Shown: positions 9,096 through 18,055, numbered from the stretch's first letter. The stretch is DNA of 64,000 nucleotides from VXYL01 sp965199945 (GCA_965199945.1 OZ241354.1:310001-374000); one strand, 5' to 3'. A program made the numbers and translations. The notes: a model not told the origin generated them from the sequence alone.

Positions 9096-9604
9096 GGCGG
9101 TGCCGGCTCGTCGCCAGCGTCTGGCGCCGGCTGCCCATCGTCGACGAGCGGCCAAACCGCCTGCACGAGGTATTCAAGCGCCATTGCCACCGCGGCCACG
9201 GGGATGACGACTTCGCACAGCCACGCCGGCACGATGCCGAAACCGGGCGTTCCGTACAGAAAGTCCAAGCGCACCACCGCGATCGAGTACCAGCCGAGCG
9301 CTACGCAGAGGACTGCGGCGAACAGCGCCGTGACGCGCGCTGCCAAGCGGCGGAAGCGCGGGCTGGCGAACCGCGACACGAGGTCGATGCTGATGTGCCG
9401 GTTGCTGCCGGCGGCTGCCGTGGCCCCCACCATCGTCACCCACAGCATGGCGACGTGGACTAGATCCGGCCCCCAGTGCAGGCCGCCGCCGAACAGGTTC
9501 CTGGCCACGATCTGATAGGCCGCGACGCCAAGCATCGCGGCAAGCAAGGCAACGAGCAGGACGGTTTGGACGATCGCCAAGCCGCGACGAATGCGCGCTG
9601 GCAC
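9092..9604 (-). CDS. dctQ: TRAP transporter small permease DctQ
   Basis: This 170-residue protein has four hydrophobic segments and the DctQ pattern (QIVARNLFGGGLHWGPDL, then GSNRHISIDL). It forms the membrane complex with DctM. It starts 4 bases after the dctP stop and overlaps dctM. The C-terminal tail is Pro/Asp/Glu-rich and cytoplasmic-looking. Confidence 0.92.
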   Translation of the reverse strand: MPARIRRGLAIVQTVLLVALLAAMLGVAAYQIVARNLFGGGLHWGPDLVHVAMLWVTMVGATAAAGSNRHISIDLVSRFASPRFRRLAARVTALFAAVLCVALGWYSIAVVRLDFLYGTPGFGIVPAWLCEVVIPVAAVAMALEYLVQAVWPLVDDGQPAPDAGDEPAPP

Positions 9605-9608
9605 GGCC

Positions 9609-10643
9609 TTAGCGGGCGGCGGGCTCGGCGGCGGCCTTGGCGCGTATTTCGGCCAGATTCGTCGTCAGCATCGCGTAGATGTCCGCGCCGATGACCCCTT
9701 CCTGCACCCACTGTTCCGAAGCGGCTTTGCCGTAGGACTCCCAATCCGCCTTCTCTTCCGGCGTCAGCGTGATGAACTCGATGCCCTGCCTCTTGAGCGT
9801 CTCGCGGATGCTGGCCAAATCCTCCCGATTGCGCCGGTCCGCCTCTGCCACCGCGGCGCCGAGGATGTGGCGCATCGCCTCCAGATCGGGTTCCGCCACG
9901 CGCTCCAGGGCGCGATTGGAGATCACGAACAGGCCGTAGATGTACATCAGCGGCAAATCCACCAGGTACTTCAACTGCGTGTGCCACTGCAACGGCACCA
10001 CGGCCACCAGCGGCGCCGCCACGGTGTCGATCAGGTTGGTGCTGAGGCTCGGCCACACGGCGCCGATGTCCAGCGACTGCGACGAGAGGCCGAACGCCTG
10101 CAGGGTGCGCAGCGCAGCCGGATCGTTCGACGGCGCCCATACCTTCAGCCGCCGACCATCCGCCACGGTGCGCGCTTTCTTCTTGGACATGGCGTAGGCC
10201 ATGCCCACCTCGGCGACGCCGAACGCCTCGAAGCCCACCTCGCGCAAGCCAGCGATCAACACCGGGTCCATGCTCTCGCGCACGGCGTCCACTTCGGCCA
10301 GGCTGCGGAACGCCATCGGCAGGTTGTATATCTGCGCGTCCGCGTAGCGTCGATTGAATACGGCCGCCGTTACCAGGGCGCCCTGCAGCTGGTTCATGCC
10401 GATGCGACGGATGGCGCTGGTGTCGTCTCTGGCTTGACTGCCGCTGTGGTAGACCCTGAATTTCACGCGCCCTTCGGTGGCGGCTTCCACATCCGCGACG
10501 GCTTCGCTCAGCACGGTCATCCACGGCGATCCGGGCGGCGAGGTGGTGGAAATCTTCAGCAGCGTCGTTGCGGGCGATTCCTGGGCGGCAAGCGGGGGCG
10601 CCCACGTCGCCAGCACCGCGGCCAGCACGGCGGCGCTGCGCAC
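9609..10643 (-). CDS. dctP: TRAP transporter substrate-binding protein DctP
   Basis: This is a periplasmic binding protein of the DctP family, with signal peptide (VRSAAVLAAVLATWAPPLAAQ) and the body motifs LKISTTSPPGSPW, NLPMAFRSLAEV and KVWAPSNDPAALRTLQAFG. GTG 10643 is chosen because AGGA lies about eight bases upstream and it gives a clean signal peptide (344 residues). The longer ATG start (10709) would add 22 residues inside tatT. The substrate cannot be read from sequence. The preceding tatT gene places this in the TatT-associated subfamily of TRAP systems. Confidence 0.92.
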   Translation of the reverse strand: MRSAAVLAAVLATWAPPLAAQESPATTLLKISTTSPPGSPWMTVLSEAVADVEAATEGRVKFRVYHSGSQARDDTSAIRRIGMNQLQGALVTAAVFNRRYADAQIYNLPMAFRSLAEVDAVRESMDPVLIAGLREVGFEAFGVAEVGMAYAMSKKKARTVADGRRLKVWAPSNDPAALRTLQAFGLSSQSLDIGAVWPSLSTNLIDTVAAPLVAVVPLQWHTQLKYLVDLPLMYIYGLFVISNRALERVAEPDLEAMRHILGAAVAEADRRNREDLASIRETLKRQGIEFITLTPEEKADWESYGKAASEQWVQEGVIGADIYAMLTTNLAEIRAKAAAEPAAR

Positions 10644-10653
10644 CGCGCTGTTC

Positions 10654-11559
10654 CTAAAGGAAGTAGTCGTCGGAAGAATCCAAGAGGACACGCGCCTGCT
10701 CCTGTGCAATGGCGTTCATCAACGTAAGCCCCGGCACTTGAGTTTCGGCCGCCAGCACGTCGCGCAGGAGCCGGTCGTGAAGTTCCCTATCGTAAACCAG
10801 CCGGGCATAGTTCTCAGCGAAGAAGACCTTCACCAGCAAGTGCCGGCTGCCGGTGATTTCCAAGGCGCGCTCGAAATGGGCGCGGCCATGCTCGGGACGG
10901 CCGCCGAGGGCCTCGGGCAGGAGCGTCTCGAAGACGCCCATGTAGAGGCACGGGCCGGCGTTGTCGTAGCGCTCGTCCAAGGCCAGCACGCGCGCCATCA
11001 GCGGCTTCACGCGGCCAAGGTCGGCCACCGCGTTCCAGTCGTCCGAATGCGCCTGGATCCAACCCGCCCAGGCCGTCGCCAGCGCGTACGCGGCGGGCAC
11101 GTCGGCCTTGCCGAGGGACGCGACGTGGTTCTCGAACTCGTCGAAGGGCAGGGTTCGGGCGTCGCACAGCCAGGCGACGTCCAGGCAGGCGGCGCGCTGC
11201 GCGAGCTCCAGCGCCTTCTCGGTGAAGTTGCGCTGGCGCGCCTCGTCGCTCACGAAGGCCGTGGCGTAGGCGCTGTTCAACGACGCCGAAGCGCGCAGCA
11301 GATCGGCGTTGCCGCTGTCCTTGCCGAGCGCGTCGAGCATGATGAGGTAGGCCGGCGCGCCGTCGCGGATCACCGCCGGATCGTCGCTGTCGAGAATGGC
11401 GCTCGAGAGATCCGCCGCCAGGCCGCTGGTGACCTTGCCGATCAGCGCCGCGCAGCCGCCGAGCGCGGGCAGAAGCCCTAGGCAGAGGGCCATTGCCAAC
11501 GTGCGCCGCGTCGCTCGGGCGCTCCTCTTCCTCGGTTGCTGCTCGACTGCTTGCGCCAT
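10654..11559 (-). CDS. tatT: TRAP-associated TatT lipoprotein (TPR-like)
   Basis: This 301-residue protein has a basic N-terminus and a lipobox (LPALGGC), then an all-helical body with spaced helices such as ASLNSAYATAFVSDE and GRAHFERALEITG. That matches TatT, the TPR-like partner described for the Treponema TRAP system (Tp0956), which forms a trimer with DctP in the periplasm. ATG 11559 begins 4 bases downstream of the seleno-redoxin stop, so the two are in one operon. Confidence 0.88.
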   Translation of the reverse strand: MAQAVEQQPRKRSARATRRTLAMALCLGLLPALGGCAALIGKVTSGLAADLSSAILDSDDPAVIRDGAPAYLIMLDALGKDSGNADLLRASASLNSAYATAFVSDEARQRNFTEKALELAQRAACLDVAWLCDARTLPFDEFENHVASLGKADVPAAYALATAWAGWIQAHSDDWNAVADLGRVKPLMARVLALDERYDNAGPCLYMGVFETLLPEALGGRPEHGRAHFERALEITGSRHLLVKVFFAENYARLVYDRELHDRLLRDVLAAETQVPGLTLMNAIAQEQARVLLDSSDDYFL

Positions 11560-11563
11560 CCGC

Positions 11564-12172
11564 TCAGCCGTCCGCCGTCTCTTCCGCGTCGCTGCCATCG
11601 TCTTGCGCCAGCAGGGCCGCGACGACGGTGCGCAATTCGTCGAGCTGCGGCCGATCGCGGTAGCCGGGCACGGCGCGCTTTAAGCGAATGACGCCGGCGG
11701 CGTCCACGAACAACACGCCTGGATGCGGCACGCCATGCGCCATGTGGCCCTCGGCGTAGTTCTCGTTGCGGATGCCGAGCGCGTCGACATGCTTCGCGCC
11801 CTTGTCCGAGAGCAGGGCATAGGCGATGTCATTCGCTTCCGCGAAATCCGCCAGCACTTCCACGCCGTCGTAGGACATCGCCGCGATGTTGACGCCGAGC
11901 GCCTCGAACTCCGCCTGCCAATCGGTCAACTGCACGAGTTGACGTTTGCAGAACGGTCACCAGTCGGCGCTGCGCACGGCGAACAGCAGCAGCCCGCGCT
12001 CGCCGCGCAGGTTCGCAAGGTCGCGCTCGGCGCCGTGCTGGTCGAGGGCCGCGACGGCCGGCATCGGCGTGCCGACGGCCGGCCCCCAGGCATCGCTGTA
12101 GTCGGCCGCGCCAGCGCCGAGCCCGCCGGCACAAACCAGCAAGCCAAGCGCCGCAGATCGCATGTGCGTCAT
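11564..12172 (-). CDS. selenocysteine-containing redoxin (AhpC/TSA-like), UGA-decoded
   Basis: Read through one in-frame TGA (11957-11959), this is a 202-residue secreted thioredoxin-fold protein. It has a signal peptide (RSAALGLLVCAGGLGAGA), then PAVAALDQHGAERDL, then SADW-U-PFCKRQL, and a long C-terminal half with PHPGVLFVDAAGVIR. The TGA occupies the peroxidatic cysteine position, followed three residues on by Cys75, giving a UxxC redox motif with Sec at residue 72. Thirteen bases after TGA a perfect hairpin forms (see 11925-11943). Reading frame, codon bias and fold continue unbroken on both sides, so a nonsense mutation is unlikely. A GGAG precedes ATG 12172. Redoxin-domain selenoproteins are an established bacterial family. 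The role here is probably peroxide or disulfide reduction in the periplasm. A standard gene caller would truncate it to 11564-11935. Confidence 0.9.
11925..11943 (-). promoter_or_regulatory. SECIS-like hairpin for selenocysteine insertion
   Basis: On the minus strand, starting 14 bases after the UGA, a 7-bp perfect stem GTCAACT / AGTTGAC encloses the 5-base loop CGTGC. Bacterial SECIS elements are short stem-loops about this far downstream of UGA with GU in the apical loop, recognised by SelB. The position, perfect pairing and loop GU all fit. SelB binding itself is inferred. Confidence 0.75.
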
Positions 12173-12261
12173 GTCCGCTCCAAGTTGGACGAGTCGAAGC
12201 CAGCGTAAGGACGCCGGCGGCGCTCTGTCAACGGCTTGTACGGCTCCGGACACGGCTGCCG

Positions 12262-13356
12262 CTAATCCGTCGCGCACACCGGCGGCGCTTCGTGGTCCAA
12301 GCCGAGCAGGCGGAAGTAGTTCTGGCCCAGGGCGATGTTGCGGAAGGCCGCGTCGTCGAGTTCCAGGTGGATGCGGCCGGTCACTTCCAGTTCTTCCTCG
12401 TAGGTGGCGAAGTCCTTGTTCGCTGAGGCCACGAAGTCGGTGCCGGGCAGGAATCGCTCCGAGTGCGCGTTGATGAAGTCGACGTACTGGCGGCGCATGA
12501 AGGGCACTGTGAACACATGATCGTCGATGATGCGCCAGGAGAGGTCGAACAGCAGATTCGGATAGCGCGTGAGCAGCGAGCGCATGATGCGAATGTGCTG
12601 CTCGGCGTCGATGGCGGTGAGCTCCCGCGAGAGGCCGAGGTGCATCCAGATGATCTTGTTGTCCGGGTACAGGCGCAGCACCTCCTCGATCCACGCCAGG
12701 TACTTGGTCGGCTCGGCGTCGCTGCCGAGGTCCGAATGAATGGCCATGGGGATGCCGCGCTCGCGCAAGAGCGCCATGAACGGCGCCCAGCGCGGGATGG
12801 CGTCGAGCGGCACCGTCTCGTGGCCATTGCCGAACAGCGCCTGCTTCACCAGATTCACCTCGCCCATCCAACGGAAGAGGCCGGGGAACTCTTCGTCGAG
12901 AAGCCGCACGCCGGCGAGCACGGATTCCGGCCGCGCCAGGTCCGGGAACGTCATGGAGAGCGTGAGCTGCACCCCCTGCGGCTTGTGGGCAACCACGTTG
13001 GCGGCATTCACGAAGTCGTTCTTGAGGGTCGGCACGACGGGTGTGCCAATGCAGTCCAAGTAGTAGGTGCAGGCGGAAGAGACCGGCAGCATCTGCCCGA
13101 TGCCGTAGACGTTGGCGAACAGCACCCCGGTCTGCTCGAGGTAGCGCACGACTTCCGCGAAGGGCAGAGACGGCCCGCCGAAGGGCCGGAAATGCAGGTG
13201 CGTGTCCACCACCGCCGTGTGCGGCGCACTGGCCCGGTCGTAGCAGCCAGCGTCGCCGTCGAACATGGCGAAAGTGCGCGCGGGGGAAGCGCAGCCAGCA
13301 AGAACCAGCGCGGCGCCGGCGCCGAGGACGATGCGCAGCAGGCGCTTGCACGTCAT
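12262..13356 (-). CDS. amidohydrolase-family lipoprotein
   Basis: The start at 13356 gives a 364-residue protein with a lipobox (ALVLAGC). It has the metal-dependent amidohydrolase (TIM-barrel) signature DTHLHF near residue 50, then later histidines in AIHSDLG and IIWMHLGLSRE, and a C-terminal PGTDFVAS. This is the amidohydrolase-2 type that hydrolyses or decarboxylates small substrates. It is anchored outside the cytoplasmic membrane. It lies 89 bases upstream of the seleno-redoxin on the same strand and may share its transcript. The substrate is unknown. Confidence 0.8.
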   Translation of the reverse strand: MTCKRLLRIVLGAGAALVLAGCASPARTFAMFDGDAGCYDRASAPHTAVVDTHLHFRPFGGPSLPFAEVVRYLEQTGVLFANVYGIGQMLPVSSACTYYLDCIGTPVVPTLKNDFVNAANVVAHKPQGVQLTLSMTFPDLARPESVLAGVRLLDEEFPGLFRWMGEVNLVKQALFGNGHETVPLDAIPRWAPFMALLRERGIPMAIHSDLGSDAEPTKYLAWIEEVLRLYPDNKIIWMHLGLSRELTAIDAEQHIRIMRSLLTRYPNLLFDLSWRIIDDHVFTVPFMRRQYVDFINAHSERFLPGTDFVASANKDFATYEEELEVTGRIHLELDDAAFRNIALGQNYFRLLGLDHEAPPVCATD

Positions 13357-13446
13357 TCGCTGGCCCCTTGGCGCCGAAGACGACTGCCGCACGGCGGCCC
13401 GTGGCACTCGGCGGCGCAGCCCAAGCGCCCACGCCGCCCGAAAAAT

Positions 13447-13523
13447 TGGCTCCGCCTGCTGGGCTCGAACCAGCGACAGGCTGATTAACAGTCAGCTGCT
13501 CTACCAAACTGAGCTAAGGCGGA
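13447..13523 (-). tRNA. tRNA-Asn (GTT)
   Basis: A 77-base cloverleaf including the encoded CCA. The acceptor stem TCCGCCT pairs with AGGCGGA, the D-arm contains AGCTCAGTTTGGTAGAGC, the anticodon loop CTGTTAA carries anticodon GTT, and the T-arm is GCTGGTTCGAGCCCAGC. A run of five T follows the CCA. Confidence 0.97.
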
Positions 13524-13535
13524 AGCGTTGGACGT

Positions 13536-13563
13536 ATTCTACTCTTCGGGCGGCGAACCACAA
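13536..13563 (-). promoter_or_regulatory. probable sigma-70 promoter of the tRNA-Asn gene
   Basis: Reading the minus strand, TTGTGG and TAGAAT are separated by 16 bases, and the -10 box ends about 12 bases before the mature tRNA 5' end. Both boxes are near consensus and correctly placed for a tRNA with a very short leader. Confidence 0.5.
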
Positions 13564-13632
13564 GCGGCCTGTGAGCAGCCGCGAACGGCGTGCCCGGTGG
13601 CGGCTTCACGTTGGGGTTCCGGCGACGGTTGG

Positions 13633-14619
13633 ATGGACACTGCACTGCGCCAGGCATTGGATGACGGCGAGCACGCTTGCCGCGCCCTGCTGCTCGCCCG
13701 GGCGGCCGAGCAGCGCGCCGCAGTGGGCCTCGGCGCGGACTCGGACTTGAGTGCATTGCAGGCAGCGGCGCTCTACGACGACGAGGCCGCTTCGGCGCTG
13801 TTGGCGCGGGGCGTGGCCTGCGACCTGCACAGCGCCTGCGCACTCGGCCGGGTGGCGGACATCCAGCGCCTCGCCCGTGGCGAATCGCTTGCCGCACTCG
13901 CGGAGCACCTGCCGCCGCTGGGCTTCGCCCTGGTGCGCGGGCAGTTGGCGTCGGTACGCGCGCTGCTGGCGCTCGGCGACGATCCCAACCGCCCGCTGCC
14001 GCGCATCGGCTTCTACGCCTGGGAGATGGACGCGCTCGCGTCCGAGCAGCGCGGCTTCAAGGCGCATCCCTGGCGACCGCTGCACGCCGCCTGCGCCCAC
14101 GGCTATGCCCCAGACGCGCCCCGGATCGCCCAAGCGCTGATCCACGCCGGCGCCCGACTCGATGCGCCCTGCCCCCTGGGCGACCAGCCCATCCACCTCG
14201 CCGCAACGCACGGCTGGCTTGCAGTGCTGGACATGCTGTTGACGACCGCCGCCGACATCGAGGCGCGCACCACGGCCGTCTCGGAGTCGATGTGGCGGCT
14301 GTCTTCCCCGGCGCATTCCGAACCCACATTCGACCAGACGCCCTTGGCCATCGCCGCCCGAGAAGGACACATCGACGCCGCGCGCCTCCTCCTGCGCCAC
14401 GGCGCCGCCATCGACGCCATCGACAGCCGCGGCTGGACGCCCTTGCACACCGCCGCCGCCCCTTGGTGGCAAGAGAACGCGGAACTCGCCAGCCTGCTGA
14501 TCGCCGCCGGCGCAGACGTCCACGCACGCAACCACGACGGCCACACGCCTTTGGACCTCGCCAAGACGGCTTGCCACACGCGGACCGTGGCGCTCTTCGC
14601 GGACGCAAGCCGTTCTTGA
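13633..14619 (+). CDS. ankyrin-repeat protein
   Basis: The start at ATG 13633 (328 residues) is preferred, because the upstream extension overlaps the tRNA promoter. At least four ankyrin units are readable, including QPIHLAATHGWLAVLDMLL, TPLAIAAREGHIDAARLLL, TPLHTAAAPWWQENAELAS and TPLDLAKTA. The N-terminal third is degenerate repeat material (LQAAALYDDEAASALLARG). No signal peptide or membrane segment is evident, so it probably mediates cytoplasmic protein contacts. The partner is unknown. Confidence 0.85.
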   Translation: MDTALRQALDDGEHACRALLLARAAEQRAAVGLGADSDLSALQAAALYDDEAASALLARGVACDLHSACALGRVADIQRLARGESLAALAEHLPPLGFALVRGQLASVRALLALGDDPNRPLPRIGFYAWEMDALASEQRGFKAHPWRPLHAACAHGYAPDAPRIAQALIHAGARLDAPCPLGDQPIHLAATHGWLAVLDMLLTTAADIEARTTAVSESMWRLSSPAHSEPTFDQTPLAIAAREGHIDAARLLLRHGAAIDAIDSRGWTPLHTAAAPWWQENAELASLLIAAGADVHARNHDGHTPLDLAKTACHTRTVALFADASRS

Positions 14620-14662
14620 AGAGATTGCGCTGTCGTGTGGGGACTGGCGAGTAGAATCCGCC

Positions 14663-16198
14663 GTGATGGATGGGTTGATCGACTTGCTTGGTGCCGGGCG
14701 GGGGGATGCGCCTGCCATTGGCGCGCCGTCCCGCTCGGCGCTGTGCCACGGCGAGTTGCGGGCGCAGATGCAGGCTGTCGGGGCGCAGTTGCGGGGCGCT
14801 GGGGTCGGCGTCGAGGATCGCGTTGCGATTGTGCTGGACAACGGGCCGGCGATGGCGGCGGCGTTCGTGTGCATGGCGCCGTGGTGTGCGACTGCGCCGC
14901 TGAATCCGGCCTACAAGGCCGACGAGTTCGATTTCTACCTGGGGGATCTCGATGCCCGGGCGCTGGTGGTGGAGGAGAACGCGACCTCGGCGGCCATCGA
15001 CGTGGCGACGGCGCGCGGCGTCTCGGTGCTGCGCATTCGCTCGGACGCCGCTGCGGCGGCCGGCGCCATCGACTTCGCGGATGTTCCGCAGTCGCCGGCA
15101 AAGCCACGTCCGGCGAGCGCTCTGGCGCTGGTTCTGCACACCTCCGGCACCACGTCGCGCCCGAAGATGGTGCCGCTCAGCCAAGGCAACCTGGTCGCTT
15201 CGGCGCGCAACATCGTCGCCACGTTGCGCCTCGCGCCCGAGGACCGCTGCCTCAACATCATGCCGTTGTTCCACATCCACGGGCTGATGGCGCCGGTGCT
15301 GGCGAGCCTTGCCGCCGGCGCCGAAGTGGTCTGCACGCCGGGCTTCGACGCCTTGCGTTTCTTCGTTTGGCTGGACGAGGCGCGCCCGTCCTGGTACAGC
15401 GCCGTGCCGACCATGCACCAGGCGATTCTGGCGCGGGCTGGGCGCAACGAACGCGCTGTGCGCGACAGCCGGCTGCGCTTCGTCCGTTCCTCTTCCGCGT
15501 CCCTGCCGCCGCCGGTGATGGCGGAACTCGAGCGCGTTTTCGACGCGCCGGTGATCGAGGCCTACGCGATGACCGAAGCGGCGCACCAGATGTGTTCCAA
15601 CCCGCTGCCGCCAGCCGTGCGCAAGCCTGGGCACGTCGGGCCGGCGGCTGGGCCGGAGGTGGCGATCATGGACGACGGTGGTGCCGCGCTTCCGGCCGGC
15701 AGCGAAGGCGAGATCGTCATTCGCGGCGCGAACGTCGCCAGTGGCTATCTCAACAATCCGCAAGCCAACGCCAGCGCTTTCCACCGCGACGGGAACGGCC
15801 ACCGCGACGGGAGCGGCGATTGGTTCCGCACCGGCGATCAAGGGACGATGGACGCCGAGGGCTACGTGAAGGTCACCGGGCGGCTGAAGGAGATCATCAA
15901 CCGCGGCGGCGAGAAGGTCGCGCCGCTCGAAGTGGACGACGCGCTCATGCAGCATCCGGCGGTGCGCCAGGTCTGCACGTTCGCCACGCCCCACGCGAAG
16001 CTCGGCGAAGACGTGGCCGCCGCGGTGGTGCTGGCGGAGAACGCAACGACAACCGAGCGCGACTTGCGGCGCTTCGTTGGCGAGCGTCTGGCGGACTTCA
16101 AGACGCCGCGGCGGATCGTCTTCGTGGACGAGATTCCCAAGGGGCCGACCGGCAAGATCCAGCGCATCGGCCTCGCCCAGGCATTGGGTCTCGCTTGA
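14663..16198 (+). CDS. acyl-CoA ligase (AMP-forming), oxalate/medium-chain type
   Basis: This 511-residue ANL-superfamily enzyme carries the AMP-binding loop LHTSGTTSRPKMVPLSQ and MPLFHIHGL, then EAYAMTEA, WFRTGDQG and GRLKEIINRGGEK. The final catalytic lysine is in PKGPTGKIQR. The MPLFHIHGL segment and overall layout resemble the AAE3/Pcs60 oxalate-CoA ligase branch, but substrate assignment from this alone is weak. A possible GTG start (14663) precedes ATG 14666 by one codon. The stop overlaps the TTG start of the next gene. Confidence 0.88.
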   Translation: MMDGLIDLLGAGRGDAPAIGAPSRSALCHGELRAQMQAVGAQLRGAGVGVEDRVAIVLDNGPAMAAAFVCMAPWCATAPLNPAYKADEFDFYLGDLDARALVVEENATSAAIDVATARGVSVLRIRSDAAAAAGAIDFADVPQSPAKPRPASALALVLHTSGTTSRPKMVPLSQGNLVASARNIVATLRLAPEDRCLNIMPLFHIHGLMAPVLASLAAGAEVVCTPGFDALRFFVWLDEARPSWYSAVPTMHQAILARAGRNERAVRDSRLRFVRSSSASLPPPVMAELERVFDAPVIEAYAMTEAAHQMCSNPLPPAVRKPGHVGPAAGPEVAIMDDGGAALPAGSEGEIVIRGANVASGYLNNPQANASAFHRDGNGHRDGSGDWFRTGDQGTMDAEGYVKVTGRLKEIINRGGEKVAPLEVDDALMQHPAVRQVCTFATPHAKLGEDVAAAVVLAENATTTERDLRRFVGERLADFKTPRRIVFVDEIPKGPTGKIQRIGLAQALGLA

Positions 16199-17169
16199 AG
16201 ATCTGCGTCTTCGGCGCCGGGGCGGTCGGCGGCTACTTGGCGGCGCTGCTCAGCCAGGCCGGGGCGGACGTCTCGATAGTGGCCAGAGGCGCACACCTCG
16301 AAGCCATCCAGCGCCAGGGCCTCGCGCTGCTCGTCGGCGGCGACGAACTGCGCGTGGAACTGCCGGCGACGGCGCAGCCGGCGCAGCTCGGCAAGCAGGA
16401 CGTGGTGCTGGTGACCTTGAAGGCGCACTCGATTCCGAGCGCGGTGGACGGCATCCGGGCGCTGCTGCACCAAGATACGGCGGTGGTCAGCGCCGTCAAC
16501 GGCATTCCGTGGTGGTACTTCCACGGCTTGGATTCGCACTTCGGCGAACGGCATGTGGAGAGCGTCGACCCCGGCGGCGCCATTTGGCAGGGCATCGGCC
16601 CGCAGCGCGCCATCGGCTGCGTGGTCTATCCCTCGGCGGAAGTCGTGCGGCCCGGCGTGGTGCGCCATCTGTCGGACAACCGGCTGATCCTCGGCGAGCC
16701 GCATGGCGACCGCAGCGAGCGCGTCGTCGCCCTCGCGTCGCTCTTTCTCGCCGCTGGCCTCAAGGCGCCGATTCGGCCACGGCTGCGCAACGACGTCTGG
16801 ATGAAGCTGTGGGGCAATCTCGCCTTCAACCCGCTCTCGGCGCTCACCGGCGCCACCCTGGACGTGCTCGCCACCGACCCCGGCACGCGCCAAGTCGCGC
16901 GCCGGATGATGGTGGAAGGGCAGGCGGTGGGCGAGGCCCTCGGCGCGCGTTTCGCAGTGGACGTGGAGAGGCGCATCGACGGCGCCGCGGCAGTGGGCGC
17001 CCACCGCACGTCCATGCTGCAGGACTTGGAACTGGGCCGGCCGCTTGAACTCGACGCGCTGGTGCGCGCCGTGCGCGAGCTCGGCGAATTGACGAACATC
17101 GCCACGCCCACCATCGACATGATCGACGCGCTGGTGACGCAACGGGCCGCATTGCGGCAGATCGCATGA
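16195..17169 (+). CDS. panE: ketopantoate reductase family (PanE/ApbA)
   Basis: This 324-residue protein starts at TTG 16195, overlapping the ligase stop (TTGA). It has the Rossmann motif FGAGAVGGYLAALL at the N-terminus and the ApbA C-terminal domain with KLWGNLAFNPLSALTG and TSMLQDLELGRPLELD. The lysine in NDVWMKLWGN is in the place of the catalytic lysine. PanE makes pantoate for coenzyme A, but many paralogues in accessory operons reduce other 2-keto acids. Coupling to a CoA ligase and an aldo/keto reductase suggests a catabolic role, so the symbol marks family only. Confidence 0.85.
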   Translation: MKICVFGAGAVGGYLAALLSQAGADVSIVARGAHLEAIQRQGLALLVGGDELRVELPATAQPAQLGKQDVVLVTLKAHSIPSAVDGIRALLHQDTAVVSAVNGIPWWYFHGLDSHFGERHVESVDPGGAIWQGIGPQRAIGCVVYPSAEVVRPGVVRHLSDNRLILGEPHGDRSERVVALASLFLAAGLKAPIRPRLRNDVWMKLWGNLAFNPLSALTGATLDVLATDPGTRQVARRMMVEGQAVGEALGARFAVDVERRIDGAAAVGAHRTSMLQDLELGRPLELDALVRAVRELGELTNIATPTIDMIDALVTQRAALRQIA

Positions 17170-17185
17170 AACAAGGAGACATCCC

Positions 17186-18055
17186 ATGAACGAGTTTCTC
17201 GAACGCCGGGAGATCGGGCGCACCGGCCTGCTCAGCAGCCGACTCGGCATCGGTTCCACCTTCGATGCGCCGGCGAGCGTGATCGAGGACGCCTTCGCGC
17301 GCGGCATCAACTACCTCTACTGGGGCACCGTGCGGCGGCCCGGCTTCGCGCAGGCGATGGTCAACTTGGCCAAGCGCCACCGCGACGAGCTGATCTTCAC
17401 GATCCAATCCTATTCCGACGATCCGGCAAGCATCGAAGGCGAAGTCGAAGAGGCGCTGCGCAGCGGCGGCCTCAGCGACGTCGACTTCCTGCTGCTCGGC
17501 AACCGCAACAAGGTCCCCGGCGCGGCCTACGTGGAGGTCTTCGAACGGCTGCGCGAGAAGGGCAAGGTGCGCTTCATGTCCTTGAGCAGCCACAACCGCC
17601 CCTTGCTGCCGACGCTGCTCGCCGACTACGAAGCCGGCGACAGCCCCTTCGATCTGCTGATGCTGCGCTACAACGGCGTCCACCGCGGCGCGGAACAGGA
17701 CGTCTTTCCATTCGTGCCGGCGCGGCCCAAGCGCCCGACCATCTGCACCTACACCGCGACGCGCTGGGGCCACCTGCTCGACCCCGACAAGATGCCCGCC
17801 GGCGAAGCGCCGCCGAGCGCCCGCGACTGCTACCGCTACTCGCTGTCGCACCCGGCGGTGGACATGGTGCTCTGCGGCCCGGCGGATGCCGCGCAGATGA
17901 ACGACGCCATCGCCGCCCTCGAACGCGGCCCCTTGGAAGAGGACGAACGCCAGCGCATCGAGCGCATCGGCGCCCATCTCTACCGCCAATACGCGCCGCA
18001 GTATCCGGACGCTGGAGACGCCGAGGACGTTTCAGCCGGCAAGGCCGCGCAGTAG
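17186..18055 (+). CDS. aldo/keto-reductase-fold protein, atypical active site
   Basis: This 289-residue protein has the aldo/keto reductase N-terminus (RREIGRTGLLSSRLGIG) and barrel elements such as YVEVFERLREKGKVRFMSLS. The usual catalytic positions look changed. GINYLYWGTVRRPG stands where D-x-x-x-x-Y is expected, the segment normally ending T-K reads IFTIQSYS, and FLLLGNRNK replaces the Q-x-H strand. It may bind NADP without normal reductase chemistry. An AAGGAG ribosome site lies seven bases before ATG. It follows panE by 16 bases. Confidence 0.75.
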   Translation: MNEFLERREIGRTGLLSSRLGIGSTFDAPASVIEDAFARGINYLYWGTVRRPGFAQAMVNLAKRHRDELIFTIQSYSDDPASIEGEVEEALRSGGLSDVDFLLLGNRNKVPGAAYVEVFERLREKGKVRFMSLSSHNRPLLPTLLADYEAGDSPFDLLMLRYNGVHRGAEQDVFPFVPARPKRPTICTYTATRWGHLLDPDKMPAGEAPPSARDCYRYSLSHPAVDMVLCGPADAAQMNDAIAALERGPLEEDERQRIERIGAHLYRQYAPQYPDAGDAEDVSAGKAAQ

